From NCBI GenBank assembly GCA_017936545.1, contig JAGBFJ010000007.1:1-41515 (forward strand): a DNA stretch of 41,515 bases, in the 5' to 3' direction. Positions within the stretch are counted from its first letter, which is position 1. Each line of letters begins with the position of its first letter. The notes under the pieces were generated by a model. It ran no database searches, had not been told where the DNA came from, and worked only from the letters and a program-made list of their open reading frames with translations. Positions 1 to 7,251 of the stretch are shown here, piece after piece. The translations under genes were made by a program, and so were the position numbers. This stretch comes from Sutterella sp. Its GTDB lineage: Bacteria; Pseudomonadota; Gammaproteobacteria; Burkholderiales; Burkholderiaceae_F.

Positions 1-329
1 CAGGCCGGTTTCGGCAACTGCTGAAAACACCTCACTGCATGGCGCAGCAAGGCGAAGCGAACATTCTCGCGGGCACACAGGGTCGGACCTCTCCTACCTG
101 TGCATCTGACAGTCTACGCACAGAAATGCAATTGAAATCAAGAGACTGTTGCTAGCTCCCGGTTTCGATCCCATGAATATTCTTACGGGCAAGAAAAACC
201 TTGGGGAGCCGCGAAGCGGCGTGGGGCCAGCCCCACGGCGTAAGCCGTATTAGCAACTATTTCCAGATTGTTAAAGAGCTACCGTGACGGCATGTGAACG
301 CTGTTGCACGGGATCTGGGGGTCATTATC
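1..329 (-). promoter_or_regulatory. rRNA operon leader/spacer with boxA (rRNA genes off left edge)
   Basis: Read on the minus strand, 261-280 is AGCTCTTTAACAATCTGGAA, which matches the boxA antitermination element of proteobacterial rRNA leaders and 16S-23S spacers almost exactly. About 45 bases upstream, 324-329 reads GATAAT, followed by the GC-rich GACCCCC, the kind of discriminator seen at stringently controlled rRNA promoters. The transcript would fold: 148-154 pairs with 251-257 and encloses three short hairpins (208-220, 221-236, 235-247). No 16S or 23S start is visible in bases 1-260, so the rRNA gene must lie beyond the edge. It could be either a 16S leader or a 16S-23S spacer. The boxA match is seen directly; the promoter call is inference. 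No protein gene is supported here. Confidence 0.5.
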
Positions 330-378
330 GTTGTACAGTAAAGCAAAAAATAGTAAAATATGATAATATTTATATATT

Positions 379-999
379 ATGAATACCTATAAGATCGGTC
401 AATTTGCCAAACTGGTTCGCAGGACGCCCGCCACTATCCGCAGATGGGAGGCGGAAGGCAAAATTGCAAGCAAGCGGCTGCCTTCAGGTCATCGTTACTA
501 TGACGACGCTGACCTGCAGGCGGTTCTTGGCGTCAAACCGGAGCGCAAGCTAACCGTCGTTTATTGCCGAGTGAGCAGCCGCGGGCAGAAAGCCGATCTT
601 CAGCGCCAGCTTGAAGCCATGGAAATGTGGGCGCTGTGCAGCGGCACTGCAGTTGACGAATGGATAACCGAGATCGGCGGCGGAATGAATTTCAAACGGC
701 CGCAGTTTCTTAAGCTTCTTGATCGCATCAGCACCGGAGAAGTCGGCAGACTGATCGTTGCTCACAAGGACAGACTTGTTCGATTCGGTTTTGATCTGAT
801 CAGACATCTCTGTGAATCCCGGGGATGCGAATTGATCGTTGTTAACCAAATGAGTCTGTCTCCGGAAAAAGAGATGGTCGAAGATATGCTTGCCATTGTT
901 CACACGTTCAGCTGCAGACTGTACGGAATGCGCAAGTACGAAAAAGGTCTCCGAGAAGAATTTCCCGGAGCCAAACCCAGCAGCGACCCCTTGGATTAA
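379..999 (+). CDS. tnpA: IS607-family serine transposase TnpA
   Basis: 206 aa. Residues 1-50 form a MerR/excisionase-type winged helix-turn-helix (TYKIGQFAKLVRRTPATIRR) and residues 57-190 a resolvase/invertase catalytic domain. YCRVSS (62-67) carries the nucleophilic serine at 66, and conserved GGGMNFKRPQF and AHKDRLVRFGFD blocks follow. The family moves circular intermediates by serine recombination with little target specificity. The length is normal for IS607 TnpA and the reading frame is intact. The upstream 30 bases are very AT-rich (TGATAATATTTATATATT), suitable for a weak promoter. tnpB starts 3 nt after the stop, so the two genes are probably co-transcribed. Confidence 0.93.
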   Translation: MNTYKIGQFAKLVRRTPATIRRWEAEGKIASKRLPSGHRYYDDADLQAVLGVKPERKLTVVYCRVSSRGQKADLQRQLEAMEMWALCSGTAVDEWITEIGGGMNFKRPQFLKLLDRISTGEVGRLIVAHKDRLVRFGFDLIRHLCESRGCELIVVNQMSLSPEKEMVEDMLAIVHTFSCRLYGMRKYEKGLREEFPGAKPSSDPLD

Positions 1000-1002
1000 C
1001 CG

Positions 1003-2433
1003 GTGTTTGCCATGCCTGAGCCGCAATCTTTGAAAGTCACTCGGATGATCTGGGCAGACGCTTCGGATCAGGATCTTCAGATCCTGAGGACTCAGGCTGG
1101 CCGCATGGCTTGGATCCGCAGAGACGTATGGCATCGATTCGGCGGCAAGGCTCCGTTTGTAAAGAGTCTGGGAACAATGCGCGAGGAAACGACGGTTCTG
1201 TACGCATCGAAGTTTCCCGACCTTGACGGAACGGTCAGAAACGAATCCGTCAAGGATATTTTGAATGACATCTTCACCTATAAGGCGGCTGCGGAAGTCA
1301 TTGTCAAACGCAAGATATCCAAGCGTCTTGACTATGAAAAAATCCCGGCAGGGAAGCGAAAGGACGAATTCAACCGCAGATTCGGGCTTGTCAAAAACGG
1401 TAACTATGAACAAACTCCTTATCTGCACCGATACGTCAGAGACGCCTTCAGGCACGGAGTTGGACACGCCGACAATCAGTTTGTTGTCCGTTCCGACAAG
1501 CACAAGGAATCTGTTGTCAACGGAAAGCTTGTCGTCAGCGTTCGCATCTGCAGGCAATGGATCGATCTGACGACAAATACAACCGGCAAGAACGTCAAGC
1601 TGGCTGGGAGCAACCTTCGTCTGATTCTTGAACACGGGATGATCCGTATCTGCTACGGCTTTGACAAGCCGAAGGGACGCCCCTGCGGCAAAGGCGAGGC
1701 GGCGGTCGACAAAGGCTATACGGAAGCGGTGGTCGACAGCAACGGCAGGCATTACGGAGAAGGTTTCGGAACCGTCATGACGGAGTATTCGGACAGAGTG
1801 ACAGAACTCGTTCGAAACCGCAACAAACTAAGTGCCATTGCTGACAAAGCTGAAGCCAAAGGTGACTTGGAAAAGGCGAAGCGAATCCGAGAAAACAATC
1901 TCGGCTCCGTCAAATTCGATCGGCTGTGCGACAGTTTTCGCCACCGTATTTCCGATATTGCCTACAAGACAGCGCACCTGCTTGCGGACAATTACGGTCA
2001 CATGATTTCCGAAGACCTGACTTGGGCCATGGCGCCCAACAGAGGGAGAGAAAAAGGCAAAAGATATAATCGCTTAATGAACAGCTGGGCGAAGGGCATC
2101 CTCGCTGATGCCCTGAATAGTGTCTTTCTGCAAAGAGGCGTCGAACACGACATCGTGAACGCTGCCTTTACATCGCAAATCGACCATCGGACCGGACTGC
2201 TGCAAGGCACAAGGAACGGTGATCGTTTTACCGGCATTGACGGGGTTGTAATGCAGGCAGACGAGAATGCTGCAAAGAGCGTCCTCGCAAGATTTTATGA
2301 CACCGAAATCACGCGGTATATGTCCAAGGATGAGGTGAAACAGATTCTCCTGCAGAGGGCTTCCGGTGCTACTGAGCATCAAAAGGCTCTAGTTGGCCGA
2401 AGCTCCGCTTCGGACTCAACAGAGTGCGGATAA
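1003..2433 (+). CDS. tnpB: TnpB RNA-guided nuclease (IS607-associated), zinc-ribbon cysteines absent
   Basis: 476 aa from a GTG start; an ATG at 1012 is an alternative. TnpB proteins are omega-RNA-guided DNA nucleases related to Cas12 that help retain the transposon. The split RuvC site looks complete: Asp236 in AAVDKGYTEAVV, Glu337 in MISEDLTW and Asp420 in MQADENAAKSVL. The zinc ribbon normally between RuvC-II and RuvC-III has lost its cysteines: the TSQxCxxCG half reads TSQIDHRTG (390-398) and the CxxCG half reads GIDGV (411-415). The spacing is preserved, so this is substitution, not deletion. I recall similar cysteine-free ribbons in some cyanobacterial IS607 TnpBs, so it may be a natural subgroup. 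No strong Shine-Dalgarno is visible; coupling to tnpA is likely. Confidence 0.88.
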   Translation: MFAMPEPQSLKVTRMIWADASDQDLQILRTQAGRMAWIRRDVWHRFGGKAPFVKSLGTMREETTVLYASKFPDLDGTVRNESVKDILNDIFTYKAAAEVIVKRKISKRLDYEKIPAGKRKDEFNRRFGLVKNGNYEQTPYLHRYVRDAFRHGVGHADNQFVVRSDKHKESVVNGKLVVSVRICRQWIDLTTNTTGKNVKLAGSNLRLILEHGMIRICYGFDKPKGRPCGKGEAAVDKGYTEAVVDSNGRHYGEGFGTVMTEYSDRVTELVRNRNKLSAIADKAEAKGDLEKAKRIRENNLGSVKFDRLCDSFRHRISDIAYKTAHLLADNYGHMISEDLTWAMAPNRGREKGKRYNRLMNSWAKGILADALNSVFLQRGVEHDIVNAAFTSQIDHRTGLLQGTRNGDRFTGIDGVVMQADENAAKSVLARFYDTEITRYMSKDEVKQILLQRASGATEHQKALVGRSSASDSTECG

Positions 2434-2463
2434 GTCAATGAAACCCCAAAGTGAGTAACTTTG
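2397..2463 (+). ncRNA. candidate omega RNA / right-end structure of the IS607 element
   Basis: Two perfect hairpins bracket the tnpB stop codon: CCGAAGC-TCC-GCTTCGG (2397-2413, inside the last codons) and CAAAGT-GAGTA-ACTTTG (2447-2463). TnpB guide RNAs usually overlap the 3' end of tnpB and end at the transposon right end, with the guide read from flanking DNA. The position fits that rule. Under this model the guide would begin near 2465 and lie in the pseudopilin 3' flank. The fold is seen in the sequence; the RNA function is inferred. Confidence 0.4.
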
Positions 2464-2495
2464 AATAGGTTTTATTGAACAGGCAGGCCGGCAAT

Positions 2496-3377
2496 TTAAG
2501 GGCGAGATTTGGCGGCCAGATACTGATAGCCGTCATTTGTCGTTTTGACTTCAAAGAAGTCCTGGTAATTGGGGAAGTTCTTCTTGAAGATCTCGATATT
2601 TTCGGCACGTTTGGCGACGGTGACGTCACTGTACTTCGATTGAGGCGGCATCAGCAGCAGATCATCTGAAGGCGTTTTATCGGTGTGCTTGTTTTCCCCG
2701 TTGATATAAGTCATAAAACCGATATAAACGTTGCGAATAGCATTCGTATTGTCTTCCCGTACGACGGAAACGATAGGCACCCCGGTGTGATTCCACTCTT
2801 TGATATTGGCATTGAAGACATACTTGCCATTTGCATCGTTCTCGTAATTTTCCAGATAGATCGTGTACTGCATGCCGTTGTCATTTTTAATCTGTCCGCC
2901 AGTTCTTCCACCCAAGAAGTCATGGAAAAGCCGTTTTCCAGCATCAGAAAAAACATAACCGTTTTCTTCGTTCTCACAAATCGGCAGCACGAAGGAAAAA
3001 TTCGGCACCGACTTCCACGCATTGTCCGAACCTGCGCGCCGGTAATCGATCGGCATCGCAGCGGCGACCACCGATGAAGCGCGAAACTCAAAGTCCCCGA
3101 ATCTGCCGGTTTCTCCTGCCGGGGTATCGGAAAGTCTGATCACATCGGCAGCTGCGGTCTTTGCTTTCGTGCAGGACATGCCTTCCAGAACCTTCTGTCC
3201 GAAAACGGCTTCCGAACGCACCTGCAGCTCCGCCGCCGATGCGAGCACCGCTTCCTTTTCCGCCTCTTCCGACAGATCGAAGAACTTGGAAACAGCGACG
3301 GAGGCAAGAATGCCGAGAACAATCAGAACCATCGTGATTTCGATCAGCGTAAAGCCCTCTTCCCTGCCGGCAGACAT
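2496..3377 (-). CDS. type IV pilin-like / pseudopilin protein
   Basis: 293 aa. The N-terminus MSAGREEG|FTLIEITMVLI is a class III prepilin signal: a short basic leader, Gly8 at the cleavage site, Phe9 (N-methylated in the family) and Glu13, the conserved Glu+5 of mature pilins. A hydrophobic helix follows to about residue 30. The remaining roughly 260 residues are a soluble domain with few cysteines that I do not recognise. Prepilin peptidase processing and assembly in an inner-membrane pilus or type II secretion pseudopilus would be expected. A strong Shine-Dalgarno (AGGAGGG, 6 nt before ATG) fixes the start. No pilus assembly genes are nearby, so it is an orphan. It is larger than a GspH-type minor pseudopilin and may be a specialised surface pilin. 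Confidence 0.8.
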   Translation of the reverse strand: MSAGREEGFTLIEITMVLIVLGILASVAVSKFFDLSEEAEKEAVLASAAELQVRSEAVFGQKVLEGMSCTKAKTAAADVIRLSDTPAGETGRFGDFEFRASSVVAAAMPIDYRRAGSDNAWKSVPNFSFVLPICENEENGYVFSDAGKRLFHDFLGGRTGGQIKNDNGMQYTIYLENYENDANGKYVFNANIKEWNHTGVPIVSVVREDNTNAIRNVYIGFMTYINGENKHTDKTPSDDLLLMPPQSKYSDVTVAKRAENIEIFKKNFPNYQDFFEVKTTNDGYQYLAAKSRP

Positions 3378-3426
3378 CGTTCCCTCCTGTGTGTTCTAGC
3401 TAAAAAACAAATTGCGCAGATTGTTC

Positions 3427-3455
3427 ATTATATTCCTATCCGCCGGGCACAAGCT
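3427..3455 (-). promoter_or_regulatory. probable promoter of the pseudopilin gene
   Basis: On the minus strand a perfect TATAAT lies at 3432-3427, about 50 bases before the pseudopilin ATG. No good -35 is visible: TTGTGC lies only 14 bases upstream and GCTTGT 16. The -10 is clear; the rest is uncertain. Confidence 0.4.
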
Positions 3456-3517
3456 TTGCGATCGTACCGAACCAGGAAAATTCTGTCGCCGACAGGCAAC
3501 TTAACTAGAGACGCAGG

Positions 3518-3571
3518 ACTGCCCGCTGTTCTCTAAGTTAGAGATCCCCAAAAGTTCTCCCGGCGGGCAGT
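3518..3571. repeat. nested inverted repeat between divergent genes
   Basis: ACTGCCCG (3518-3525) pairs perfectly with CGGGCAGT (3564-3571) and encloses a smaller hairpin CTCTA-AGT-TAGAG (3531-3543). The structure lies between the pseudopilin (minus) and the gene at 3824 (plus). It has no T-run, so it is not a simple terminator. It could be an operator pair or a small structured RNA. Confidence 0.45.
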
Positions 3572-3597
3572 GTCCGTTATTGGATACAGGATTAATC

Positions 3598-3625
3598 TTG
3601 ACGCTCGGGCTCCGCGCTTTATGAT
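3598..3625 (+). promoter_or_regulatory. sigma70-type promoter for the gene at 3824
   Basis: TTGACG (3598-3603) and TATGAT (3620-3625) are spaced by 16 bases. The start of transcription would be near 3632, leaving an unusually long 5' leader of about 190 nt before the ATG at 3824. I recognise no riboswitch in that leader. Confidence 0.5.
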
Positions 3626-3823
3626 GATGAAAGGCGCTCCGGCATGATCACGCTTTCCGTGTCTTCTGAATGTTTCACGGATCCCGACTCGGCTGAATAC
3701 GCCGAACCTTTCCGAACACCGGTGCATGCCGGCGTCACCGCCTGAGTTCCGCTGCGCCCTGGCGAATGACTGACGCACGCAGCAGCCTTTACTCCGCTCT
3801 CAACAATTTGCGAGGATTAGTTT

Positions 3824-4279
3824 ATGGATCCCGTTCTCAACACCCTGAACGCTCTTCAGCAGACGAACGGCATCGGTTCGAATCAAAACACCTCAGGGAC
3901 TGATTCTATGACGCGGCTTGCGGCGCTCCTTCAGGCTCAGCAAGTCCGTACGGATCTCAAGGATTCGCTGAAGGCAGCCTTCGACTTTCAGGCCGAGCTC
4001 GCAGCCACACAGCTGATGATCGATAAGCTTGAGTCAATGCGCGACGAAGCTGCATTGCGCGGCACGGTCAAGGCGTTGCCCGAACTCATCGACTTCTTCC
4101 AGTCCCGCGGTCTCGAGTTCTCCGTCAATGAAGACGCCCTGACGGTGAACGGCATCGATCGCAGTCTTTCAGTCATCAGTCAGTACGCCGACAGTCTTCT
4201 TCGTCAATTCGACGAACAGCATGCGCACATAGAAGGCAGACTCGCTGAAATGGAAGCCTGCCTGAAGATGGAGCGCTGA
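3824..4279 (+). CDS. small helical protein, resembles type III secretion filament/translocator (EspA/SseB-like)
   Basis: 151 aa, no cysteines, no signal peptide, no membrane helix. A Gln/Asn/Ser/Thr-rich N-terminus (1-28) is followed by a long predicted coiled coil (about 30-75). A central segment, LIDFFQSRGLEFSVNEDALT (about 88-107), precedes a second amphipathic helix to the end. Coiled coil, then a 'I-D-F-x-x-x-x-G-L' segment, then a C-terminal helix is the pattern of EspA/SseB-type type III secretion needle-filament proteins. This is recalled resemblance, not a computed alignment. Shine-Dalgarno GAGGA lies 8 nt before ATG. The gene stands alone between a sigma70 promoter (3598) and a terminator (4303), and no secretion apparatus genes are adjacent. 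It could be an unrelated small helical protein. Confidence 0.55.
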   Translation: MDPVLNTLNALQQTNGIGSNQNTSGTDSMTRLAALLQAQQVRTDLKDSLKAAFDFQAELAATQLMIDKLESMRDEAALRGTVKALPELIDFFQSRGLEFSVNEDALTVNGIDRSLSVISQYADSLLRQFDEQHAHIEGRLAEMEACLKMER

Positions 4280-4302
4280 ATCAGAAAAGTCCCCGCAGGA
4301 AC

Positions 4303-4330
4303 GCCGGCCTGAAGGCGGCCGGCTTTTCTT
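4303..4330 (+). terminator. rho-independent terminator after the 3824 gene
   Basis: GCCGGCC (4303-4309) pairs with GGCCGGC (4317-4323), followed by TTTTCTTT. It also lies between converging genes, downstream of the MATE gene on the other strand. Confidence 0.75.
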
Positions 4331-4346
4331 TCTCCGTCGGTATGCC

Positions 4347-5786
4347 TCAGCCCCGGCTTCGCGTGAGCGCCTTGCCGCACTTCCAGGCGCCGGAAACAAG
4401 ACGTCCGAGAAACACGAGACCTCGGAAACAGAGCTCGAGCGCCATGGCGATCCAGACACCGGTAATGCCGTACTGCGGGGCAAGCCAGGCCGCCAGCGTC
4501 AGGCGGACCGCCCACATCGAGATCAGATTCATGAGACACGGCACGCGGGTGTCGCCTGCACCGACGAATACGCCGTGACAGACGATGGCGGCGGCAAAAA
4601 GCGGCTCGGCGAAGGCCTCAATGCGAAGAATGCCGCTCCCGAGACCGATCACCTCGGGAGAGGCAGTCAGCGTTCTCATGAGTTCCGGCGCAAAGACATA
4701 CATCACCGCGCCCATCACCGTCATCACCGCGGTCCCCAGACCGACGGCAAGATAGGCGAGCTGTCCTGCCAGGTCTTTTCGTCCGGCCCCGAGACTCTGC
4801 CCAGTAATCGTCGTAGCCGCTTCCGAGATGCCGTAACCCGGCATGTAGCAGAGACTTTCCGCCGTCACGGCAAGCGAATGCGCCGCAATGGCAAAAGTCC
4901 CCAGCGGGGACACAATTGTCATCAGAACGATCTGTCCGGCCGTCATGCAGAAGCGTTCGAGTCCGATCGGGATGCCGATGCCGAGCGCCCGGCGAACCGA
5001 AACGCGATCAGGCAGGAACCGTCCCCTTTCACGGATGATTGCGAGCATCGGAGAGCGGACCGCCAGGCACCAGAGCAGCATGAGGGAGGTGATGCCGCCG
5101 GCGAGAAACGTCGCCCAGGCCGCCCCTGCGACGCCGAGACCGAATCCCGGCAGCGTGACTGCCGTGCCGAAAACTGCGTAAGTACGGGTCGGGAATATGA
5201 AGAGGAAATTGAAAACGACGTCGAGAACGCACATCACGACGTTGAGCACGGAAGGCGTCCGAATGTCGCCTGAAGCCCGCAGCATGCCTCCGGAAACAAA
5301 CGAAACGACCATCAGAGGCATGCCGTAGGAAAAGATGCGGAAGTACGCGGCAGCGTCCTCGATGATGTCGGGCGATCCGCCGAGCCACACGGGAAGGTGC
5401 CGGTGAAGCAGCACCCCGGCCGTCATCATGATCAGGCCGGTCGAGACGGCGACGAAAAGCCCCTGCCGCACGAGTTCCCGTGCACCAGAAAAGTCCTCCG
5501 CGCCGATGCGGTGCGCCGCCTGCACCGTAAAGCCCATGCAGGCGGAGGCGCAGATGCCGGCAAAGAGCCAGAAGGTCGACATCATGAGACCGATCGCCGC
5601 CGATTCGCGGGCGCCGAGATGGCCGACCATCGATGCATCGATGTAGTGCATGGCGATGGTCGATATCTGCGCAACAACGGCAGGCACGGAAAGACGCAGC
5701 ACGAGCGCAACGCGGTCTCGGGCGTCGAGCGGCTCGCCGGCTCTCAGCGCGGCAAGAAGTTCGCCGGAAGTTCTGCTACTGCGCAT
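4347..5786 (-). CDS. MATE family multidrug/sodium antiporter
   Basis: 479 aa with about 12 hydrophobic segments in two homologous halves, the normal size and build of MATE (NorM/DinF-type) exporters. The N-terminal half carries VPAVVAQISTIAMHYIDASM and MVGHLGARESAAIGL, typical of TM1-TM2 of the family. The second half has GIPIGLERFCMTAGQIVL and GQSLGAGRKDLA, the matching repeat. These inner-membrane proteins export cationic drugs or metabolites by Na+ or H+ exchange; the substrate here cannot be told. The gene is 103 bases downstream of the NlpC/P60 lipoprotein gene on the same strand and could be read with it. No good Shine-Dalgarno is seen at the ATG. Confidence 0.92.
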   Translation of the reverse strand: MRSSRTSGELLAALRAGEPLDARDRVALVLRLSVPAVVAQISTIAMHYIDASMVGHLGARESAAIGLMMSTFWLFAGICASACMGFTVQAAHRIGAEDFSGARELVRQGLFVAVSTGLIMMTAGVLLHRHLPVWLGGSPDIIEDAAAYFRIFSYGMPLMVVSFVSGGMLRASGDIRTPSVLNVVMCVLDVVFNFLFIFPTRTYAVFGTAVTLPGFGLGVAGAAWATFLAGGITSLMLLWCLAVRSPMLAIIRERGRFLPDRVSVRRALGIGIPIGLERFCMTAGQIVLMTIVSPLGTFAIAAHSLAVTAESLCYMPGYGISEAATTITGQSLGAGRKDLAGQLAYLAVGLGTAVMTVMGAVMYVFAPELMRTLTASPEVIGLGSGILRIEAFAEPLFAAAIVCHGVFVGAGDTRVPCLMNLISMWAVRLTLAAWLAPQYGITGVWIAMALELCFRGLVFLGRLVSGAWKCGKALTRSRG

Positions 5787-5889
5787 CTCGGATTCAGTCT
5801 GTGTACAAAGACCGTTCTATTGTACGCCCCGAAACAAAGCATCCCGCCAGCATGCCGCCCGCTGCGGAAGCCGTCGTTCAGGCATTCGC

Positions 5890-7146
5890 TCAGCGCTTGA
5901 GCCGGCAGCGTTCCGGCGCGGCAGGCGGCACGCCGTAAAGGCGGTTCGATCCGGTCGTCGTCATGCAGGGATTGTCGAAGTCGGCGGGATCCAGCCGGAC
6001 ACGCCCGATGAAACGGTTTCTCTCATAAGCATCGTAATCGGGATCCGTCTCGATGAAGCTGGCCTCATGCACGTCACCCAGCGAATGAATGAAGCGCCCG
6101 TTCCCTAGCGAAATGCCGACATGACTCACGCGGGAGGCGAAATCCTCCCCTTTTGAACGCCCGAAGAAAAGAAGGTCTCCAGCTTCAGCGCGCTTCCAGG
6201 CATCCGGCCCTTCGTCGCGCACGCCGATGCCGGCCATCTGGTCGCTGTCTCTCGGCAGAATGATGTCGCATAGACGAAATACGACCGATACGAAGCCCGA
6301 ACAATCCGCGCCGGCTGTCGTCGTGCCGCCCCAGAGGTAGCTTCTCCCGATCAGTGACCGTGCGGTCGCAGTCACTGCCTCGAAAAAAGCTTCTTTGTCC
6401 TTTCCTCGCAGTACGGCGTTCTCGTGACGAAATCGGTTGAGATCCATGACGTCCGTCTCTCGAATTCGCACTTTTCGGCCGTCAGGCAATGCCGCCGCAA
6501 CCCGGCCGTCCCTGCGCTCCGCGGACAAGGCGACAGCCCCCGCTGGCAGCACGCCCGCAGGCCGTCCTGCGTCGTCCGTCATCGGTGTTTCGGGCACCGT
6601 GACGATGATCTTCGGCTCCGTGCTGAAGCGAAACAGGGCTTCTTCGGTGAGCAGGCTCACCTGATTGCCGCGTACCCAGGCAATGTATCCTTCGGGCAGA
6701 CGCACACGCCTCCACCCGTTCACGGTCTCAAGAAGCTGAAGCGGCGTGCCCATGACGGCCTGCGTCGTCTGAGGGGCAGAAAAAGCCGGCTTCGTCTTGA
6801 ATTCCGCAATCGGCACCCGAACGAGCGCCCACGGCGTCTTCCCCGCTTCGTCATCCGGCAGCAGGCGGACGCGCGCCGGAGCCTCGACCGCCAGACGAGC
6901 CGCATGAGCATCGGTCGTAATCAGAATCCGTTCGGCCGTTCCGCCGTCGGACGGTGTTTCCTCACGGATTTCGCAGACTTCCGTGCGCTTATCCGGAACA
7001 GCCTCCCGGCAGATGCCGAGCAGAACCTCGTCCTTTCCGGATGAGTTTCCGCCCTGAAGAGCGCAGCCAGCCAAAGTCACTGCTGAAGCCGTCAGTACGG
7101 CAACGCTTACCGCCTTCCGACGAATTAAAGACGCCGAAAATTTCAT
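5890..7146 (-). CDS. NlpC/P60 family cell-wall peptidase lipoprotein with SH3-like domains
   Basis: 418 aa from the ATG at 7146, chosen because GGAGG lies 6 nt upstream and because it gives a clean lipoprotein signal (LAGC, acylated Cys28). The open frame upstream to 7227 lacks a signal. Residues about 100-235 contain bacterial SH3-like stretches (GWRRVRLPEGYIAWVRGNQV). Residues 255-395 form an NlpC/P60 domain with Cys282 (ADCSGFV), His342 (VSHVGIS) and His354 (RFIHSLGD). Such YkfC-type enzymes cleave gamma-D-Glu-diaminopimelate bonds in muropeptides. An outer-membrane lipoprotein acting in the periplasm is the likely location. It may serve peptidoglycan recycling or remodelling; substrate specificity is not visible. 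Confidence 0.9.
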   Translation of the reverse strand: MKFSASLIRRKAVSVAVLTASAVTLAGCALQGGNSSGKDEVLLGICREAVPDKRTEVCEIREETPSDGGTAERILITTDAHAARLAVEAPARVRLLPDDEAGKTPWALVRVPIAEFKTKPAFSAPQTTQAVMGTPLQLLETVNGWRRVRLPEGYIAWVRGNQVSLLTEEALFRFSTEPKIIVTVPETPMTDDAGRPAGVLPAGAVALSAERRDGRVAAALPDGRKVRIRETDVMDLNRFRHENAVLRGKDKEAFFEAVTATARSLIGRSYLWGGTTTAGADCSGFVSVVFRLCDIILPRDSDQMAGIGVRDEGPDAWKRAEAGDLLFFGRSKGEDFASRVSHVGISLGNGRFIHSLGDVHEASFIETDPDYDAYERNRFIGRVRLDPADFDNPCMTTTGSNRLYGVPPAAPERCRLKR

Positions 7147-7251
7147 CTGTCCTCCGCAAAATAGGACGCCGCTCCCCCCAAGCTCCGCTCCGGGCAGCAG
7201 CGTCATTGATGCGGCGCAGAAGTGCACCGCTCATAAGCATTTTTCTGCCGA

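Larger units (their letters stand above)
345..2464 (+). mobile_element. IS607-family insertion sequence, complete (tnpA + tnpB)
   Basis: A serine transposase gene with an N-terminal MerR-type helix-turn-helix is followed 3 nt later by tnpB, the diagnostic IS607 layout. The left end is placed at 345 because AAAAAATAGTAAAA (345-358) recurs at 41374-41387, 34 bases before a second IS607 transposase start. The right end is placed just after the hairpin at 2447-2463. IS607 elements have no terminal inverted repeats and no regular target duplication, so both ends are estimates. The element sits between the rRNA leader (1-329, minus) and the 3' end of a pseudopilin gene. Confidence 0.8.

Noticed and set aside
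162-175. tRNA-like T-loop GGTTTCGATCCC
   Set aside because: No acceptor, D-arm or anticodon stem can be drawn around it; it is part of the rRNA leader structure.
550-1752. 400-codon minus-strand frame across tnpA/tnpB
   Set aside because: Antisense to both transposon genes, without recognisable domains.
3533-3778. 81-codon minus-strand frame upstream of the 3824 gene
   Set aside because: Covers the plus-strand promoter, no ribosome site, low-sense composition.
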